Source of the DNA: Dyadobacter sp. CY347
Lineage (GTDB): Bacteria; Bacteroidota; Bacteroidia; Cytophagales; Spirosomataceae
Reading direction: 5' to 3'
DNA length: 64,000 bases
Assembly (NCBI RefSeq): GCF_021502655.1
Contig: NZ_JAKFFT010000009.1
Coordinates: forward strand, 372,001 to 436,000
The translations under genes were made by a program, and so were the position numbers. Below the pieces are notes generated by a model. The model did not search any database. It saw nothing but the letters and a program-made list of their open reading frames with translations, and had not been told where the DNA came from. Below, in pieces: positions 38,285-47,013 of this stretch (the stretch's first letter is position 1; each line of letters starts with the position of its first letter).

Positions 38285-40108
38285 TTACTTGGCCGAACTG
38301 ATCTGTACTTTCACGCGGATACGATCCTCTGTGTCAGGAAGTTTCACGGTAAGTGCATAGGCATCGAAATCTGTGTAAGGCTGATCATCAATAAACACTT
38401 CGCTGATGTACACGCTTCCAGGAGGCAAAATGTCCGGCGAAACGCGGAGAATGTTGTCCTTCCAGCCGTTTGGATAAGGCTTAAAGTAAAAATAGGTTGG
38501 CTGCTTGGTGATCAGCAAATTGATATAAACTGCTGACAGATAGCATAGTTCCGTGCTGTGATACGCACTCATTGAGTGGCTTCCCTTGAAACGCTCTGTT
38601 CCCAGAAGATACGGCATACCATTGCCCAACACGTTGAAATACACCCCGCCATCATCATTATCCAGGAAGAATGCATTGTAGAATGCCGCTGCCTCACGCG
38701 CTTGTTTTTCGTATTCTTCATCACCCAGAACACCGTACATGATCAGGTAAGCAAGGATTGCTTGCTCCTGTTGCCACCATGCTTTGCGGTCGTGCCATAC
38801 AAACTGGTGCTTATCACCCGTTTTCTGCACGCGTTCCACAACGTCATACCAGCCGCCACGCTGCTGATCGGAGCCCGCTGCTGGCATCAGTTCAGCGATT
38901 TTTTTGGCAAATGCAAGATATTCTTCTTTCGGTGTAAGCGACTGCTGACGGATCAAATTCCACGCGATTTTCAGGTTGTGGCCTACAACTGCGCGATTTT
39001 GCTGCCATCCCCAGGTTTGGTCTTTGCTCCAATCCTCGAAGAATTTCTCCTGAACAAACGGGCTGTTTTCGTAATCCGGGAAATGCCTGGTAATGGTGTC
39101 AAATGTGTATTCCAAAAAGTCCGCATGCTTCTGCTCACCGCTCGCCAGCCAAAGGTTGATCAGGTAAGCCGGTGCGTGGTCCCCTACCGAGTTCCAGTTT
39201 TTGCGTGCTTTGTTATGCGCCAGAGATTCCTCGTGTGCATCCAATGTGATCGGGTGCAAGTGGGAGAAATAACCTTCGCCGTCGTGGTCTTTGAAATATT
39301 TTTCAAACAGGTCAATAGTCTTGTCAATGTCGTCGCGGATGCGCTGATCGCCCGTGATGCGGTAGGTCTGCGTCGGGCCTGCCAGTGCGTAGATCTGCTC
39401 GTACATAGGAAGCGAATCCAGGTCGTCGCCAAATTCCGAAGTCAACAATTTGGTTTCTTTCTGACCTTCCACTTTCAAGCCGTGATACCAGTAAACGAGG
39501 TCATCGTCCTGGTCAAAAAAGCGCATATGGTCGCGCAGATATTCTGTTCCAAGTTCCGCACCTTCCAGAAATTCGTCTTTTCCGGTCAACAGATATGCCG
39601 AGGCAAATCCGTAAACCATTCTTGAAATCGTGTCTGTTTCCTGCAAGTAATCCCCTTTTTTGGAACCTCCCAAATGGAGCATTGTGCGGTAATTTTTATA
39701 ATTGATCTCCTCTTTTGGATAATCAAACTGCCATTTCAGATAGCTGGAAGCAATCGAGCTGATCTGCGTGATCCAGTAATTCTGCTCCTCGTGGCGATAG
39801 GCTTTTGGCTCCTTACCCGGGAAAATCAGCTGCTGCGCTTCGAATGTTGATTCGTCCGCGCCTGCATTTGGATAGAATGTCCCGTAAGCGAAAACGTACT
39901 GGCCATTGGTAGACAAAAACGGAGCGATATCGCCCGGATCCTGCCAGCCTTCTGTCAGGTTCTGCACGCCGCGTGCATAGGTGGAAGCGATCAAGTTGAT
40001 CTTAAAAGGACGCTTATCCGACGTCTCCACGGTAAACCAGCGTTCCTCTGCATTATATCCCGTGATATACCCTGCAATGGTATCTGAAAAAGTGAAATTT
40101 ATATTCAT
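38285..40108 (-). CDS. AGE-family epimerase/isomerase-like protein
   Basis: 607 residues. From about 110 on it is an (alpha/alpha)6 barrel of the N-acylglucosamine 2-epimerase type: NRAVVGHNLKIAWNLI and HDRKAWWQQEQAILAYLI are the regions that carry the usual catalytic histidines. A separate N-terminal part of about 100 residues and a C-terminal extension of about 60 make it longer than classical epimerases (about 400). Related enzymes include cellobiose epimerase and mannose isomerase, so a sugar or oligosaccharide substrate is expected. First gene of the AGE-STAS-glgX unit. Confidence 0.8.
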   Translation of the reverse strand: MNINFTFSDTIAGYITGYNAEERWFTVETSDKRPFKINLIASTYARGVQNLTEGWQDPGDIAPFLSTNGQYVFAYGTFYPNAGADESTFEAQQLIFPGKEPKAYRHEEQNYWITQISSIASSYLKWQFDYPKEEINYKNYRTMLHLGGSKKGDYLQETDTISRMVYGFASAYLLTGKDEFLEGAELGTEYLRDHMRFFDQDDDLVYWYHGLKVEGQKETKLLTSEFGDDLDSLPMYEQIYALAGPTQTYRITGDQRIRDDIDKTIDLFEKYFKDHDGEGYFSHLHPITLDAHEESLAHNKARKNWNSVGDHAPAYLINLWLASGEQKHADFLEYTFDTITRHFPDYENSPFVQEKFFEDWSKDQTWGWQQNRAVVGHNLKIAWNLIRQQSLTPKEEYLAFAKKIAELMPAAGSDQQRGGWYDVVERVQKTGDKHQFVWHDRKAWWQQEQAILAYLIMYGVLGDEEYEKQAREAAAFYNAFFLDNDDGGVYFNVLGNGMPYLLGTERFKGSHSMSAYHSTELCYLSAVYINLLITKQPTYFYFKPYPNGWKDNILRVSPDILPPGSVYISEVFIDDQPYTDFDAYALTVKLPDTEDRIRVKVQISSAK

Positions 40109-40145
40109 GCGTTAGTTGGTAAAGGTGTTTTGATTTAGTGAATGG

Positions 40146-40354
40146 TTTACGTTTGCTGGTCTTCCCGTTGCTGGTCTTCCCTTCGGCCGCCCGGCGGCCC
40201 GGTCCGCTCAGGGTGACAGGCGTGGCTGGTCTTCCCTTTGCTGGTCTTCCCTTCGACTCCGCTCAGGGTGACAGGCGTGGCTGGTCTTCCCTTCGACCGG
40301 CGGCCCCGTCCGCTCAGGGTGACGACGCCCTGTCAGCCTGAGCGGAGTCGAAGG
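40146..40354. repeat. Second array of the same GC-rich repeat family
   Basis: The 310-base gap between the AGE gene and the VOC gene has four copies of the unit: 40179-40218, 40249-40273, 40289-40323 (all reversed, CCTTCGAC...GCTCAGGGTGAC) and 40332-40354 (forward, GTCAGCCTGAGCGGAGTCGA). Three are preceded by a tandem GCTGGTCTTCCCTT spacer, giving a local tandem repeat of about 40-70 bases. No gene is seen. It may terminate the 11-gene operon transcribed toward it. With the array at 35540-35794 it brackets the AGE-STAS-glgX genes. Confidence 0.85.
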
Positions 40355-40418
40355 CCGCTACTTACGAAGGAGTATCGCACCTGCGCTGCTCGCGCGGCAG
40401 GCCGCTTAGGCTAACAAG

Positions 40419-40844
40419 CTACGCCACAAGATCTTCCTGATCCTTATAGCCCTGGGTGATTTCGATAATGTTGCCTTCCGGGTCTTTGAGCCAGACGGTT
40501 TTCCAGCCTTCGATTACGTCGTCGAAGTGCAGGGGGCCTAGGGTGATGACGGCGTCTTCTCCCATGCTTTCCACTTTGGCGTCAATGTCGTCCACGGAAA
40601 ATGCAATGTGCCGTAATCCAGGATAATGCGGGCCGTCTGCTTCGGACATCGGGTAAGGACGGTCTTCTTCGGGCGGGAAGATTTCGAAGTAAATGTTGTC
40701 GTCATTTTTGAGAAAAACCAGCTCGGCGTCGTCGCCCAGACTGATGACCCTTGCACGTCGAAAGCCAAAATATTTTGAATAAAACTCCTCGAATTTAGCT
40801 AGGTTCCGAACGGTCAGTGCCAGGTGGAAAAATGTCGCGCTCAT
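40419..40844 (-). CDS. VOC (glyoxalase/bleomycin-resistance fold) protein
   Basis: 141 residues from the ATG at 40844, one base after the upstream stop; a longer frame would overlap the upstream gene and is not needed. The start FFHLALTVRNLAKFEEFYSKY and the second half GLRHIAFSVDDID ... NIIEITQGY give two beta-alpha-beta-beta-beta modules with His, His and Glu in metal-binding positions. Possible metal-dependent isomerase, lyase or dioxygenase; substrate unknown. Last gene of the NTF2-rich operon. Confidence 0.82.
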   Translation of the reverse strand: MSATFFHLALTVRNLAKFEEFYSKYFGFRRARVISLGDDAELVFLKNDDNIYFEIFPPEEDRPYPMSEADGPHYPGLRHIAFSVDDIDAKVESMGEDAVITLGPLHFDDVIEGWKTVWLKDPEGNIIEITQGYKDQEDLVA

Positions 40845-40845
40845 G

Positions 40846-41424
40846 TTAGTTCTGGTTAGCTGCTGACAATGTTTCAATGATCTTTTTGGCAAACAAATGC
40901 GCATGTCCGCCCGAGCGTCCGGTGATCAGATCGCCGTCCACAACCACATCTTCATTGGTATAAATCGCTCCATATGCTTTTGCATCGCCGATCAGGTTAT
41001 TATGGCAAACCAGTTTGCGGTCCCGAACGAGCTCAGTAGCCGGCGCGGTAAGCCATAATCCGTGGCAGATAATGCCTTTCAAAATGCCTGGTTCAGCAAA
41101 AACGCGTTTAAGGAATTCAGTAGCAGGCGGGATTTTTTCCACGTCTTCGGTGTAGCGAAGACGGTCTGACACCATGCCCGACGGCACGATAATGGCGTCA
41201 TAAGTGCGCAGCTCTTCGTCGCTCATGTTCTCAAATGTTTCCCAGCAATCCATCGGTGCGCGGTATTCGTGCCCGAGGAATGTGAGTTTATCCTGCCCCC
41301 ATAACCTTGTCAGAAAATGCAGCTCAGCGCCTTCTTCGGGAAAGCGGAATTTGTAGTAGAAAATTTCGTTCTCAAAATAATCGGCTTCCAAGAGCACACC
41401 GATTTTTTTTCCTGCCAGTTTCAT
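40846..41424 (-). CDS. DJ-1/PfpI-family protein
   Basis: 192 residues. The flavodoxin-like fold has the nucleophile elbow GIICHGLW (Cys120 followed by His121) and the acidic residue near LLEADYFENE expected at the active site. Relatives include glyoxalase III, deglycase and isonitrile hydratase-like enzymes, so activity is open. It is the second DJ-1-type gene of the operon. Separated by 28 bases from an NTF2-like gene and by one base from the VOC gene, which is a suggestive pairing for aldehyde or oxoacid chemistry. Confidence 0.85.
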   Translation of the reverse strand: MKLAGKKIGVLLEADYFENEIFYYKFRFPEEGAELHFLTRLWGQDKLTFLGHEYRAPMDCWETFENMSDEELRTYDAIIVPSGMVSDRLRYTEDVEKIPPATEFLKRVFAEPGILKGIICHGLWLTAPATELVRDRKLVCHNNLIGDAKAYGAIYTNEDVVVDGDLITGRSGGHAHLFAKKIIETLSAANQN

Positions 41425-41452
41425 GATGAAAGGGTTTAGGGGTTATTTTAAA

Positions 41453-41845
41453 TTAGGCTAATGTTCCGTCGGGATGCTGAACCATTCCTGCAAAGTGAAT
41501 GGCAATTTTTCCATCTTGCAGCACCCAGCTGTCCGCAAAACGCATTTCACTTTTCTCGCCACCGACCGTCATGGTAATCTGTTCGGTGATCATCAATGTT
41601 TCAGGATTTTCAGTTTCGGCCCAGAACACGATGTCTGTTTCGAGTCCGTCGATGCCCAGAATGCCTTGCATATGCTCGTTCACCTGGTCGCGGCCTTTGT
41701 AGATAACCGGCGATTTGGAAAAGCTGCTGATCAATGTGGCGTCGTCTGTATATTGGTCGAGGAGCGCGTCGATATTTTTATCAAGAATGTGCTGGATGTG
41801 TTCTTTGTACATCCTTCCCAACTTGGTATCCGGTACGTTTTTCAT
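41453..41845 (-). CDS. NTF2/SnoaL-like (DUF4440-type) protein
   Basis: 130 residues, one cone-shaped NTF2-like domain: helical N-terminus (MYKEHIQHILDKNIDALLDQYTDDATLIS), then strands with KGRDQVNEHMQGIL and a last strand ending WVLQDGKIAIHFAGMVQHP. These folds serve as small-molecule cyclases, dehydratases, isomerases or binding proteins. No catalytic residue pair can be assigned safely. One of six NTF2 genes in this operon. Confidence 0.8.
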   Translation of the reverse strand: MKNVPDTKLGRMYKEHIQHILDKNIDALLDQYTDDATLISSFSKSPVIYKGRDQVNEHMQGILGIDGLETDIVFWAETENPETLMITEQITMTVGGEKSEMRFADSWVLQDGKIAIHFAGMVQHPDGTLA

Positions 41846-41880
41846 AATTTGGTTTAATAAAGAAGGGTTAATAACCTGAT

Positions 41881-42306
41881 TTATAGCGTCGCTGATCCTT
41901 CATGATATTCAAGTCCGTCAACAATGTATTTGGTAATGACCACCTTTCCGGCGTCTGTCAGCTTTACTTCCCAGGTTTGAAAAGCATCACATTTGATCCG
42001 TTTGCTGAATGGCTCAGGTGCATTCCAAACGCTCGCCTCCCATTGAACCACCACTTTCACAACCGCAGTATCACCCGTTATTTCAGACTCTACGAGTTTT
42101 ACCGTGTGCACTTCGTCAAAGAAAATGCGGATCACGCGCTGAAACCAGCCTTCAAATCCTGCATAACCATAAACTGTTGCCTCCGGGAAAACCATTTCGA
42201 GTTCTGCATCTGCAAGCAGCGGCAAAACTTCAACCATAGGGACGTGGACATCCAGCTTTTTATACCAGTCAAGCGCCAGTGCTTTAATTGCTTCCTGCGT
42301 TAGCAT
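41881..42306 (-). CDS. NTF2/SnoaL-like protein
   Basis: 141 residues, single NTF2-like domain. The N-terminal helices are AIKALALDWYKKLDVHVPMVEVLPLL, followed by the strand/loop FPEATVYGYAGFEGWFQRV and a curved sheet to the end. It differs from its neighbour at 41453 and groups loosely with SnoaL-like domains. Function unknown; the position 33 bases after the GMC oxidoreductase gene suggests it acts on the same compound or its product. Confidence 0.78.
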   Translation of the reverse strand: MLTQEAIKALALDWYKKLDVHVPMVEVLPLLADAELEMVFPEATVYGYAGFEGWFQRVIRIFFDEVHTVKLVESEITGDTAVVKVVVQWEASVWNAPEPFSKRIKCDAFQTWEVKLTDAGKVVITKYIVDGLEYHEGSATL

Positions 42307-42339
42307 TGTATTTTATTTTTTAGGTTAATTATAATTCAA

Positions 42340-43890
42340 TCAATTGATTAGACTCTTTTTCAGATCAGCAACCGGATGTGCGGAGATAATCATATCGGAC
42401 GCTTTTTCACCGATCATGAAACAGGCGGCAACAGTATTTCCACTTGTAACAGTTGGCATAACGGAAGCATCCGCAACGCGCAGATTCTGAATGCCGTGGA
42501 CTTTTAATTTGGAGTCAACAACCGACATTGTGTCATTGCCCATCTTACAGGTTCCGGCCGGATGCCAGATCGTAGTGCTCTGCGAGCGAACAAATGCTTC
42601 AATGTCTGCGTCCGCACCAGGAACCATTTCGCCGCCATTCAGTTCCAGGAATTTAGGTGTGTTAGCCAGCTTTCTCACCAGTTCAACGGCCTTAGAAAGC
42701 ACAGTTACATCAGCCTCATTTTCCAGGTAATTGGGATTGATAATGGGCGCGTCAGCAGCATTTTTAGACCTTAACATTACTTCTCCCCGACTTTCCGGCT
42801 GAACCAGAATCGGCAAAAATATGCAGACCGGGCCGCCCAGATCCGGCAAAATCGGTGCTAAGGGCTGCGGCAGGCTCGGTGTAAAATTGATTTGCAAATC
42901 CACCACGCTACCGTCATTTTTTGTATTGATAAACAGCGCATTACCCGTAAGCAATGTCGTATTCGGCATCGGGATTTTTGACCTAAAAATCATCGGCAGC
43001 TGCAAATGGTCCTGCAAATTTTTACCAACACCCGGTAAATCCTTAACAACCTCAATGCCAACTTCTGCCAATTCCTCAGCAGGCCCGATTCCTGACAAAA
43101 GCAATAGTTTTGGGGAACCCAGTGCGCCTGCTGATATGATGATTTCTTTTTCACCAAATGCTTGCGCTTTCTGACCGTGGTCGGCGATAAACTCGACGCC
43201 AACTGCCCATTTATCTTCGATTAAGATCCTGGAAACCAGCGCACCGGTAACGATCGTCAAATTTCCCCTTTCAGAAATTGAATGTAAGAAAGCCGATGCG
43301 CCGCTGTCGCGGTGATCATTTTTATCAATGTGAAATTGTAGCAATCCCGCACCGTTTTCCTGGCGGGCACCATTGTAATCCCAGTTCGGGCCGTCGTAGC
43401 CCAGCTGCGTTGCGCCTTCCAGAAAATGCTCCGAACGCATCACCTCGTCCGGACAGTCCCGAATGCTCAGTTCGCCGCCGGTTGCATGAAATTCAGAAGC
43501 GCCGTTTTCAAAATTTTCAGATCTTTTGAAAAAAGGCAAAACAGCCTCATAACCCCATCCTTTCGCTCCCATGGCTTCCCATTGATCGAAGTTTGCAGGG
43601 TTACCACGGACGTACATCATTGCATTGATCGAGGTGCTGCCTCCTAAAACCTTTCCTTGATTGATCGTAATGGATCGGCCACTCAAACCAGCTTGTTGCG
43701 TGGTCTGCAATTGCCAGTCCATATCCGATCCCCAGAGGCTCACAAAGCCGCCCGGATCCTGGATTGCAGGCTCCTTATCAGGTTTTCCGGCTTCGATGAG
43801 CAGCACTTTCGTGTCCGGGTTGGCGCTCAGGCGGTTGGCCAGCACGCTCCCGGCAGCCCCTGCGCCAACGATAATGTAATCAAATCTCAT
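42340..43890 (-). CDS. GMC-family FAD oxidoreductase (choline dehydrogenase-like)
   Basis: About 516 residues from the ATG at 43890; ATGs at 43899 and 43938 are alternatives, but MRFDYIIVGAGAAGS fits the family start. The FAD-binding GAGAAGS and the GMC signatures GKVLGGSTSINAM and GALGSPKLLLLSGIGP are present. The catalytic His lies in STTIWHPAGTCKMG and the second site in TVTSGNTVAACFMIG. Oxidises an alcohol to an aldehyde or ketone with FAD; no signal peptide, so cytoplasmic. The next gene upstream, a ThDP decarboxylase, ends 36 bases before. Confidence 0.92.
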   Translation of the reverse strand: MRFDYIIVGAGAAGSVLANRLSANPDTKVLLIEAGKPDKEPAIQDPGGFVSLWGSDMDWQLQTTQQAGLSGRSITINQGKVLGGSTSINAMMYVRGNPANFDQWEAMGAKGWGYEAVLPFFKRSENFENGASEFHATGGELSIRDCPDEVMRSEHFLEGATQLGYDGPNWDYNGARQENGAGLLQFHIDKNDHRDSGASAFLHSISERGNLTIVTGALVSRILIEDKWAVGVEFIADHGQKAQAFGEKEIIISAGALGSPKLLLLSGIGPAEELAEVGIEVVKDLPGVGKNLQDHLQLPMIFRSKIPMPNTTLLTGNALFINTKNDGSVVDLQINFTPSLPQPLAPILPDLGGPVCIFLPILVQPESRGEVMLRSKNAADAPIINPNYLENEADVTVLSKAVELVRKLANTPKFLELNGGEMVPGADADIEAFVRSQSTTIWHPAGTCKMGNDTMSVVDSKLKVHGIQNLRVADASVMPTVTSGNTVAACFMIGEKASDMIISAHPVADLKKSLIN

Positions 43891-43925
43891 GTTTACCATT
43901 ATTAAAAATGGAGGAGCGTTGTTGG

Positions 43926-45635
43926 TTATTGCGAGCAATTCACTTTCACCCAGTCCGACTTGTGGTTGCCTTCCAGCACCAGGTCGATCAAAAAGGGCTT
44001 ATCGTTGGCCAGCATTCTTTCGATAGCGGGCAAAATTTCTTCTTCTTTTTCAACCCTTACCGCTTCCACGCCCATGGATTGAGCCAAAAGGTCAAACCGG
44101 ATCGCGGGATAGGAAAGGTCAAATGGCAGCGGATGCTCGTGTTTCGGAATTTCACGTTCCTGCCAGTATTGATCAATGTTGAGTTGCAGCAATTTGTACG
44201 AACCATTGTTGCAAACCACAAACTTGGCTCCCGTATTATGCCGCACCGCCGACCATAATGTCTGGATCGTGTACATGCTTCCGCCGTCGCCCGAGAAACC
44301 GATCACGGTTTTTTCAGGATTGGCCATCTTGGCTCCGATCGCACCTGGAAAGCCCACACCCAGCGAACCGCCGCGCGTAAAAAAGTATTGTTTGGCCAGC
44401 TTAGGCGGAAGATAACGGCTTACTGCGGCTGAGCTGGTCAATGCTTCGTCAAAAATGATGGTTTCATCCTGATCCAGCTTTTCGGCGAGCACTTTCGTGA
44501 ATTGCGACATATGCAGCGGCGACTTGCCTTGCTGCTGGTCATCGGCTTCTTTTTCGGCTGCAATTCTGGCATGCTTAGCATTACCGATTTGCTCTATACG
44601 TTGCTGGGCTTTTGTCCTCTGTTCCGCTGTCATGGAAGCTTCAATCGCCTGGGCTAATGCAGCGAGTGAAAGTTTGGGATCGCTTACAACACCGAGGTCG
44701 ACACGGTGATTTTTGGCGATCTCATAAGCATTGAGATCAAAATGGATCACCTTGGCATCCGGCGCATAAATTTCTCCTAACTCAGGAAAAACCTCCGGCA
44801 ACATATACGTCCCTACAACGAGGTTCGCATCGCCCTTCATCGTAATAGGCTGACTGTAAGACCCGAACATATGGCCTGTTGTGCCCTGGTACAATGGATG
44901 CGTATTGTCCATGACGAGATCCCCGAATTCGACACCGTAAACTTCCGCCCCCAAAAGCTCCGCAACCTGCGTAAGCTCTGGGATTGCATCTGAATAAGCA
45001 ATGCCGTCACCGACGAAAATTATCGGCTTTTCGGCTGCCAGCAACATTTCCGCTGACTGCTCAATCAGTTCCGGCGCAGGCGAAACCCGCGTGGACGGAA
45101 TGCAGCTTGGGAATACGGGCTCATCGTTGATCTCGTCGAGCACATCCATAGGCAGGCAAACATAAACCGGCCCCATAGGCGGCGTTGATGCTATTTTTAC
45201 TGCCCGGCGCAATGTCCGTAACAGCGATTTTGAAGACGTTGCAACCGTTGCGTATTTGGTGACAGGCGCCATCATGGCTACCAGGTCATTGGCCATTTGC
45301 GCATCCATATTCATGTATTGCACACCCGCATCCGACCCGATCACCACCAGCGGCGCATGACCTCTTTTGGCCTGATACACAGCGCCTACTGCATTGCCAA
45401 TGCCAGGTGAACTGTGCAGCTGGACCAATGTTGGCTTCTGGGTAGCGCGGGCATAACCGTCTCCCATCATGACTGCAATTGTTTCCTGCAAAGTGAGGAT
45501 GTATTTCATGTCGGGATACTCGGCCAGGGCGTCAAGGAAACCTTGCTCTACTGTGCCGGGGTTGCCGAACATGTAATCCATGCCATCCGCAAGGAATTGT
45601 TCAATGATCTTCTGATTCCCGGTTTTACCAGCCAT
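43926..45635 (-). CDS. ThDP-dependent enzyme, benzoylformate decarboxylase-like
   Basis: 569 residues with the three ThDP-enzyme domains. FGNPGTVEQGF and LQE (Glu51, which activates ThDP) are in the PYR domain, VQLHSSPGIGNAVGA carries His74 equivalent to a catalytic His of benzoylformate decarboxylase, and the PP domain has GFSGDGGSMYTIQTLW ... CNNGSYKLL (GDG to NN motif). The second BFD histidine is not obvious. Acetolactate synthase is less likely. It probably decarboxylates or ligates a 2-oxo acid. The start overlaps the DJ-1-like gene upstream by 11 bases. Confidence 0.88.
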   Translation of the reverse strand: MAGKTGNQKIIEQFLADGMDYMFGNPGTVEQGFLDALAEYPDMKYILTLQETIAVMMGDGYARATQKPTLVQLHSSPGIGNAVGAVYQAKRGHAPLVVIGSDAGVQYMNMDAQMANDLVAMMAPVTKYATVATSSKSLLRTLRRAVKIASTPPMGPVYVCLPMDVLDEINDEPVFPSCIPSTRVSPAPELIEQSAEMLLAAEKPIIFVGDGIAYSDAIPELTQVAELLGAEVYGVEFGDLVMDNTHPLYQGTTGHMFGSYSQPITMKGDANLVVGTYMLPEVFPELGEIYAPDAKVIHFDLNAYEIAKNHRVDLGVVSDPKLSLAALAQAIEASMTAEQRTKAQQRIEQIGNAKHARIAAEKEADDQQQGKSPLHMSQFTKVLAEKLDQDETIIFDEALTSSAAVSRYLPPKLAKQYFFTRGGSLGVGFPGAIGAKMANPEKTVIGFSGDGGSMYTIQTLWSAVRHNTGAKFVVCNNGSYKLLQLNIDQYWQEREIPKHEHPLPFDLSYPAIRFDLLAQSMGVEAVRVEKEEEILPAIERMLANDKPFLIDLVLEGNHKSDWVKVNCSQ

Positions 45636-46452
45636 AACGTGTGAGGCCTTTGTCCAAAACGTTCACAAACTGCTCTCCGAATTCGAAGGAACATTGCAAT
45701 GAACGGCCTGTGATAAATGGATAGTCAACGATTACGGAAGTTTCTTTACCAAAATTTCCATGATATTGTCCTTCTGGCCCAACGGCGTCTGAAAGAATGT
45801 ATTCCAAAACATATGGCGGGGGCCCCATGTTCAGATCGGTGTGCAGGAAGCCGGTTCCATCGTGGTAATCGTACTCAATGCAGTGACCTGTAACGTGTTT
45901 TCCTTTAATAATGGAATTGCGTTCGTTGAAATCTCTTGCAAAAACAAGCGGCGCAACGCCATAGCAGATTCCGGCAACAGGCATTTGTTTTTTGTAAAAA
46001 GCAAGGATCACATCATGCACGCGCTGGTTGTTCACCATGTCAATGATCGGGCCGCTGCCGCCTACCAGGAAAACTGCGTCGTATTCTTCGGTCAGTTTGT
46101 CCTGTGCGATTTTAAGATCTGCGTAATATTTTTCAAATGCGCGAAGGAAATCAGGCGTGGAAAAGTAAGGACGCTGCGGGATCACTTCCGACAGGTTCAA
46201 TGTTTTTTCCAAACGGTTTGTTGCTTCAAAAGCATTCACTTTGTCTGCGGCGAGCTGTGTGGTAACGCACACGCCAAGAGGAGGATCTACGTAAGTCGTA
46301 TCATAGCTCGGAGGCAATGCTTCTGCCTTTTTGCCATTGGGTGTGATGAAATCCACGGTGTAACCGGCTTCTTCCAGTTTTTCGAGCGGGCCTACCAGCT
46401 CAATGCCCCAATATCCGTATTCTGATAAAATGGCGAGTACTTTTTTAGACAT
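45625..46452 (-). CDS. Type 1 glutamine amidotransferase-like, DJ-1/Hsp31 group
   Basis: 275 residues. The nucleophile elbow is AGICYGVAPLV (Cys163), and EYGYWGIELVGP near the start supplies the conserved acidic residue of the Hsp31-like branch. It is longer than the other DJ-1 protein of this operon because of an insert around 50-115. Hsp31-type members act as glyoxalases or deglycases. Overlaps the ThDP gene by 11 bases, pointing to coupled translation. Confidence 0.85.
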   Translation of the reverse strand: MSKKVLAILSEYGYWGIELVGPLEKLEEAGYTVDFITPNGKKAEALPPSYDTTYVDPPLGVCVTTQLAADKVNAFEATNRLEKTLNLSEVIPQRPYFSTPDFLRAFEKYYADLKIAQDKLTEEYDAVFLVGGSGPIIDMVNNQRVHDVILAFYKKQMPVAGICYGVAPLVFARDFNERNSIIKGKHVTGHCIEYDYHDGTGFLHTDLNMGPPPYVLEYILSDAVGPEGQYHGNFGKETSVIVDYPFITGRSLQCSFEFGEQFVNVLDKGLTRYGW

Positions 46453-46510
46453 AAAATTCGGGTTTGAATAATTTTAAAAACAATGTCGAGGAGAGTTTAC
46501 AAATGCTTTA

Positions 46511-46981
46511 TCAATGCGCTCCCGGAGCGGCGGCTCCCGGAGAAGCGGCTCCCGGAGGTGGAGGAACTACGCCTAATTGCTGCAAAAGGCCCAATTCGTC
46601 CACATTAGCCCAGCGCTCGGCGATCTTGCCGTCTTTCATGCGGGCTGTGGTTGTGCCAGTTAATGTGATGGATTTTCCGGATGGCGGCATGCCCATTACA
46701 CCGCCTGTGTCGGTGCCGTTCAGTCTCCATCTGTGCACCACTTTGTCGGCTACATATATCTGATCTTCAATACTAAGCTTTGCATCAGGCATAGCGCCGC
46801 GGAACATGCCCACGATGCCTTTAAAACTGGCCGAACCCGGCTCAGAAACGGTTTTTCCGCCCACTTGTGAGTGGTCTATCGCGTCGGATGCCAGTAAATC
46901 TTCGCGCACAATACCTGTATTCCAGGCTGTTTCGAAAAATTCTACGCAAATCGCATTGTTTTGTTCTGCTGTAAGTGACAT
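46511..46981 (-). CDS. SnoaL-type ester cyclase-like protein with Pro-Gly-Ala tail
   Basis: About 156 residues from ATG 46981, which has a purine-rich AAAGAAGA sequence just before it; a longer start at 47017 would overlap the previous gene. The body is a SnoaL/ester-cyclase domain with AIDHSQVGG and MGMPPSGKSI (the metal-free cyclase group). The last 20 residues are low-complexity, PPPPGAASPGAAAPGA, encoded by imperfect repeats of CTCCCGGAGC-like DNA (46517-46560). The tail is not part of the fold and probably arose by slippage. Confidence 0.82.
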   Translation of the reverse strand: MSLTAEQNNAICVEFFETAWNTGIVREDLLASDAIDHSQVGGKTVSEPGSASFKGIVGMFRGAMPDAKLSIEDQIYVADKVVHRWRLNGTDTGGVMGMPPSGKSITLTGTTTARMKDGKIAERWANVDELGLLQQLGVVPPPPGAASPGAAAPGAH

Positions 46982-47013
46982 GCTTTCTTCTTTTTTAAGG
47001 GTTAATGTTCTGT

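Noticed and set aside
38576-39625. 349-codon plus-strand frame opposite the AGE epimerase gene
   Set aside because: Long only because of the antisense codon bias; the minus-strand protein has clear AGE barrel motifs and sits in an operon.
40146-40354. Possible CRISPR-like or VNTR locus
   Set aside because: Units are inverted as well as direct, irregular in length and shared with the array at 35540; they match dispersed palindromic repeats better.
43926-45635. Acetolactate synthase (ilvB)
   Set aside because: No ilvN/ilvC neighbours; the LHSSPGIGN and FGNPG features fit the benzoylformate decarboxylase-like branch better.
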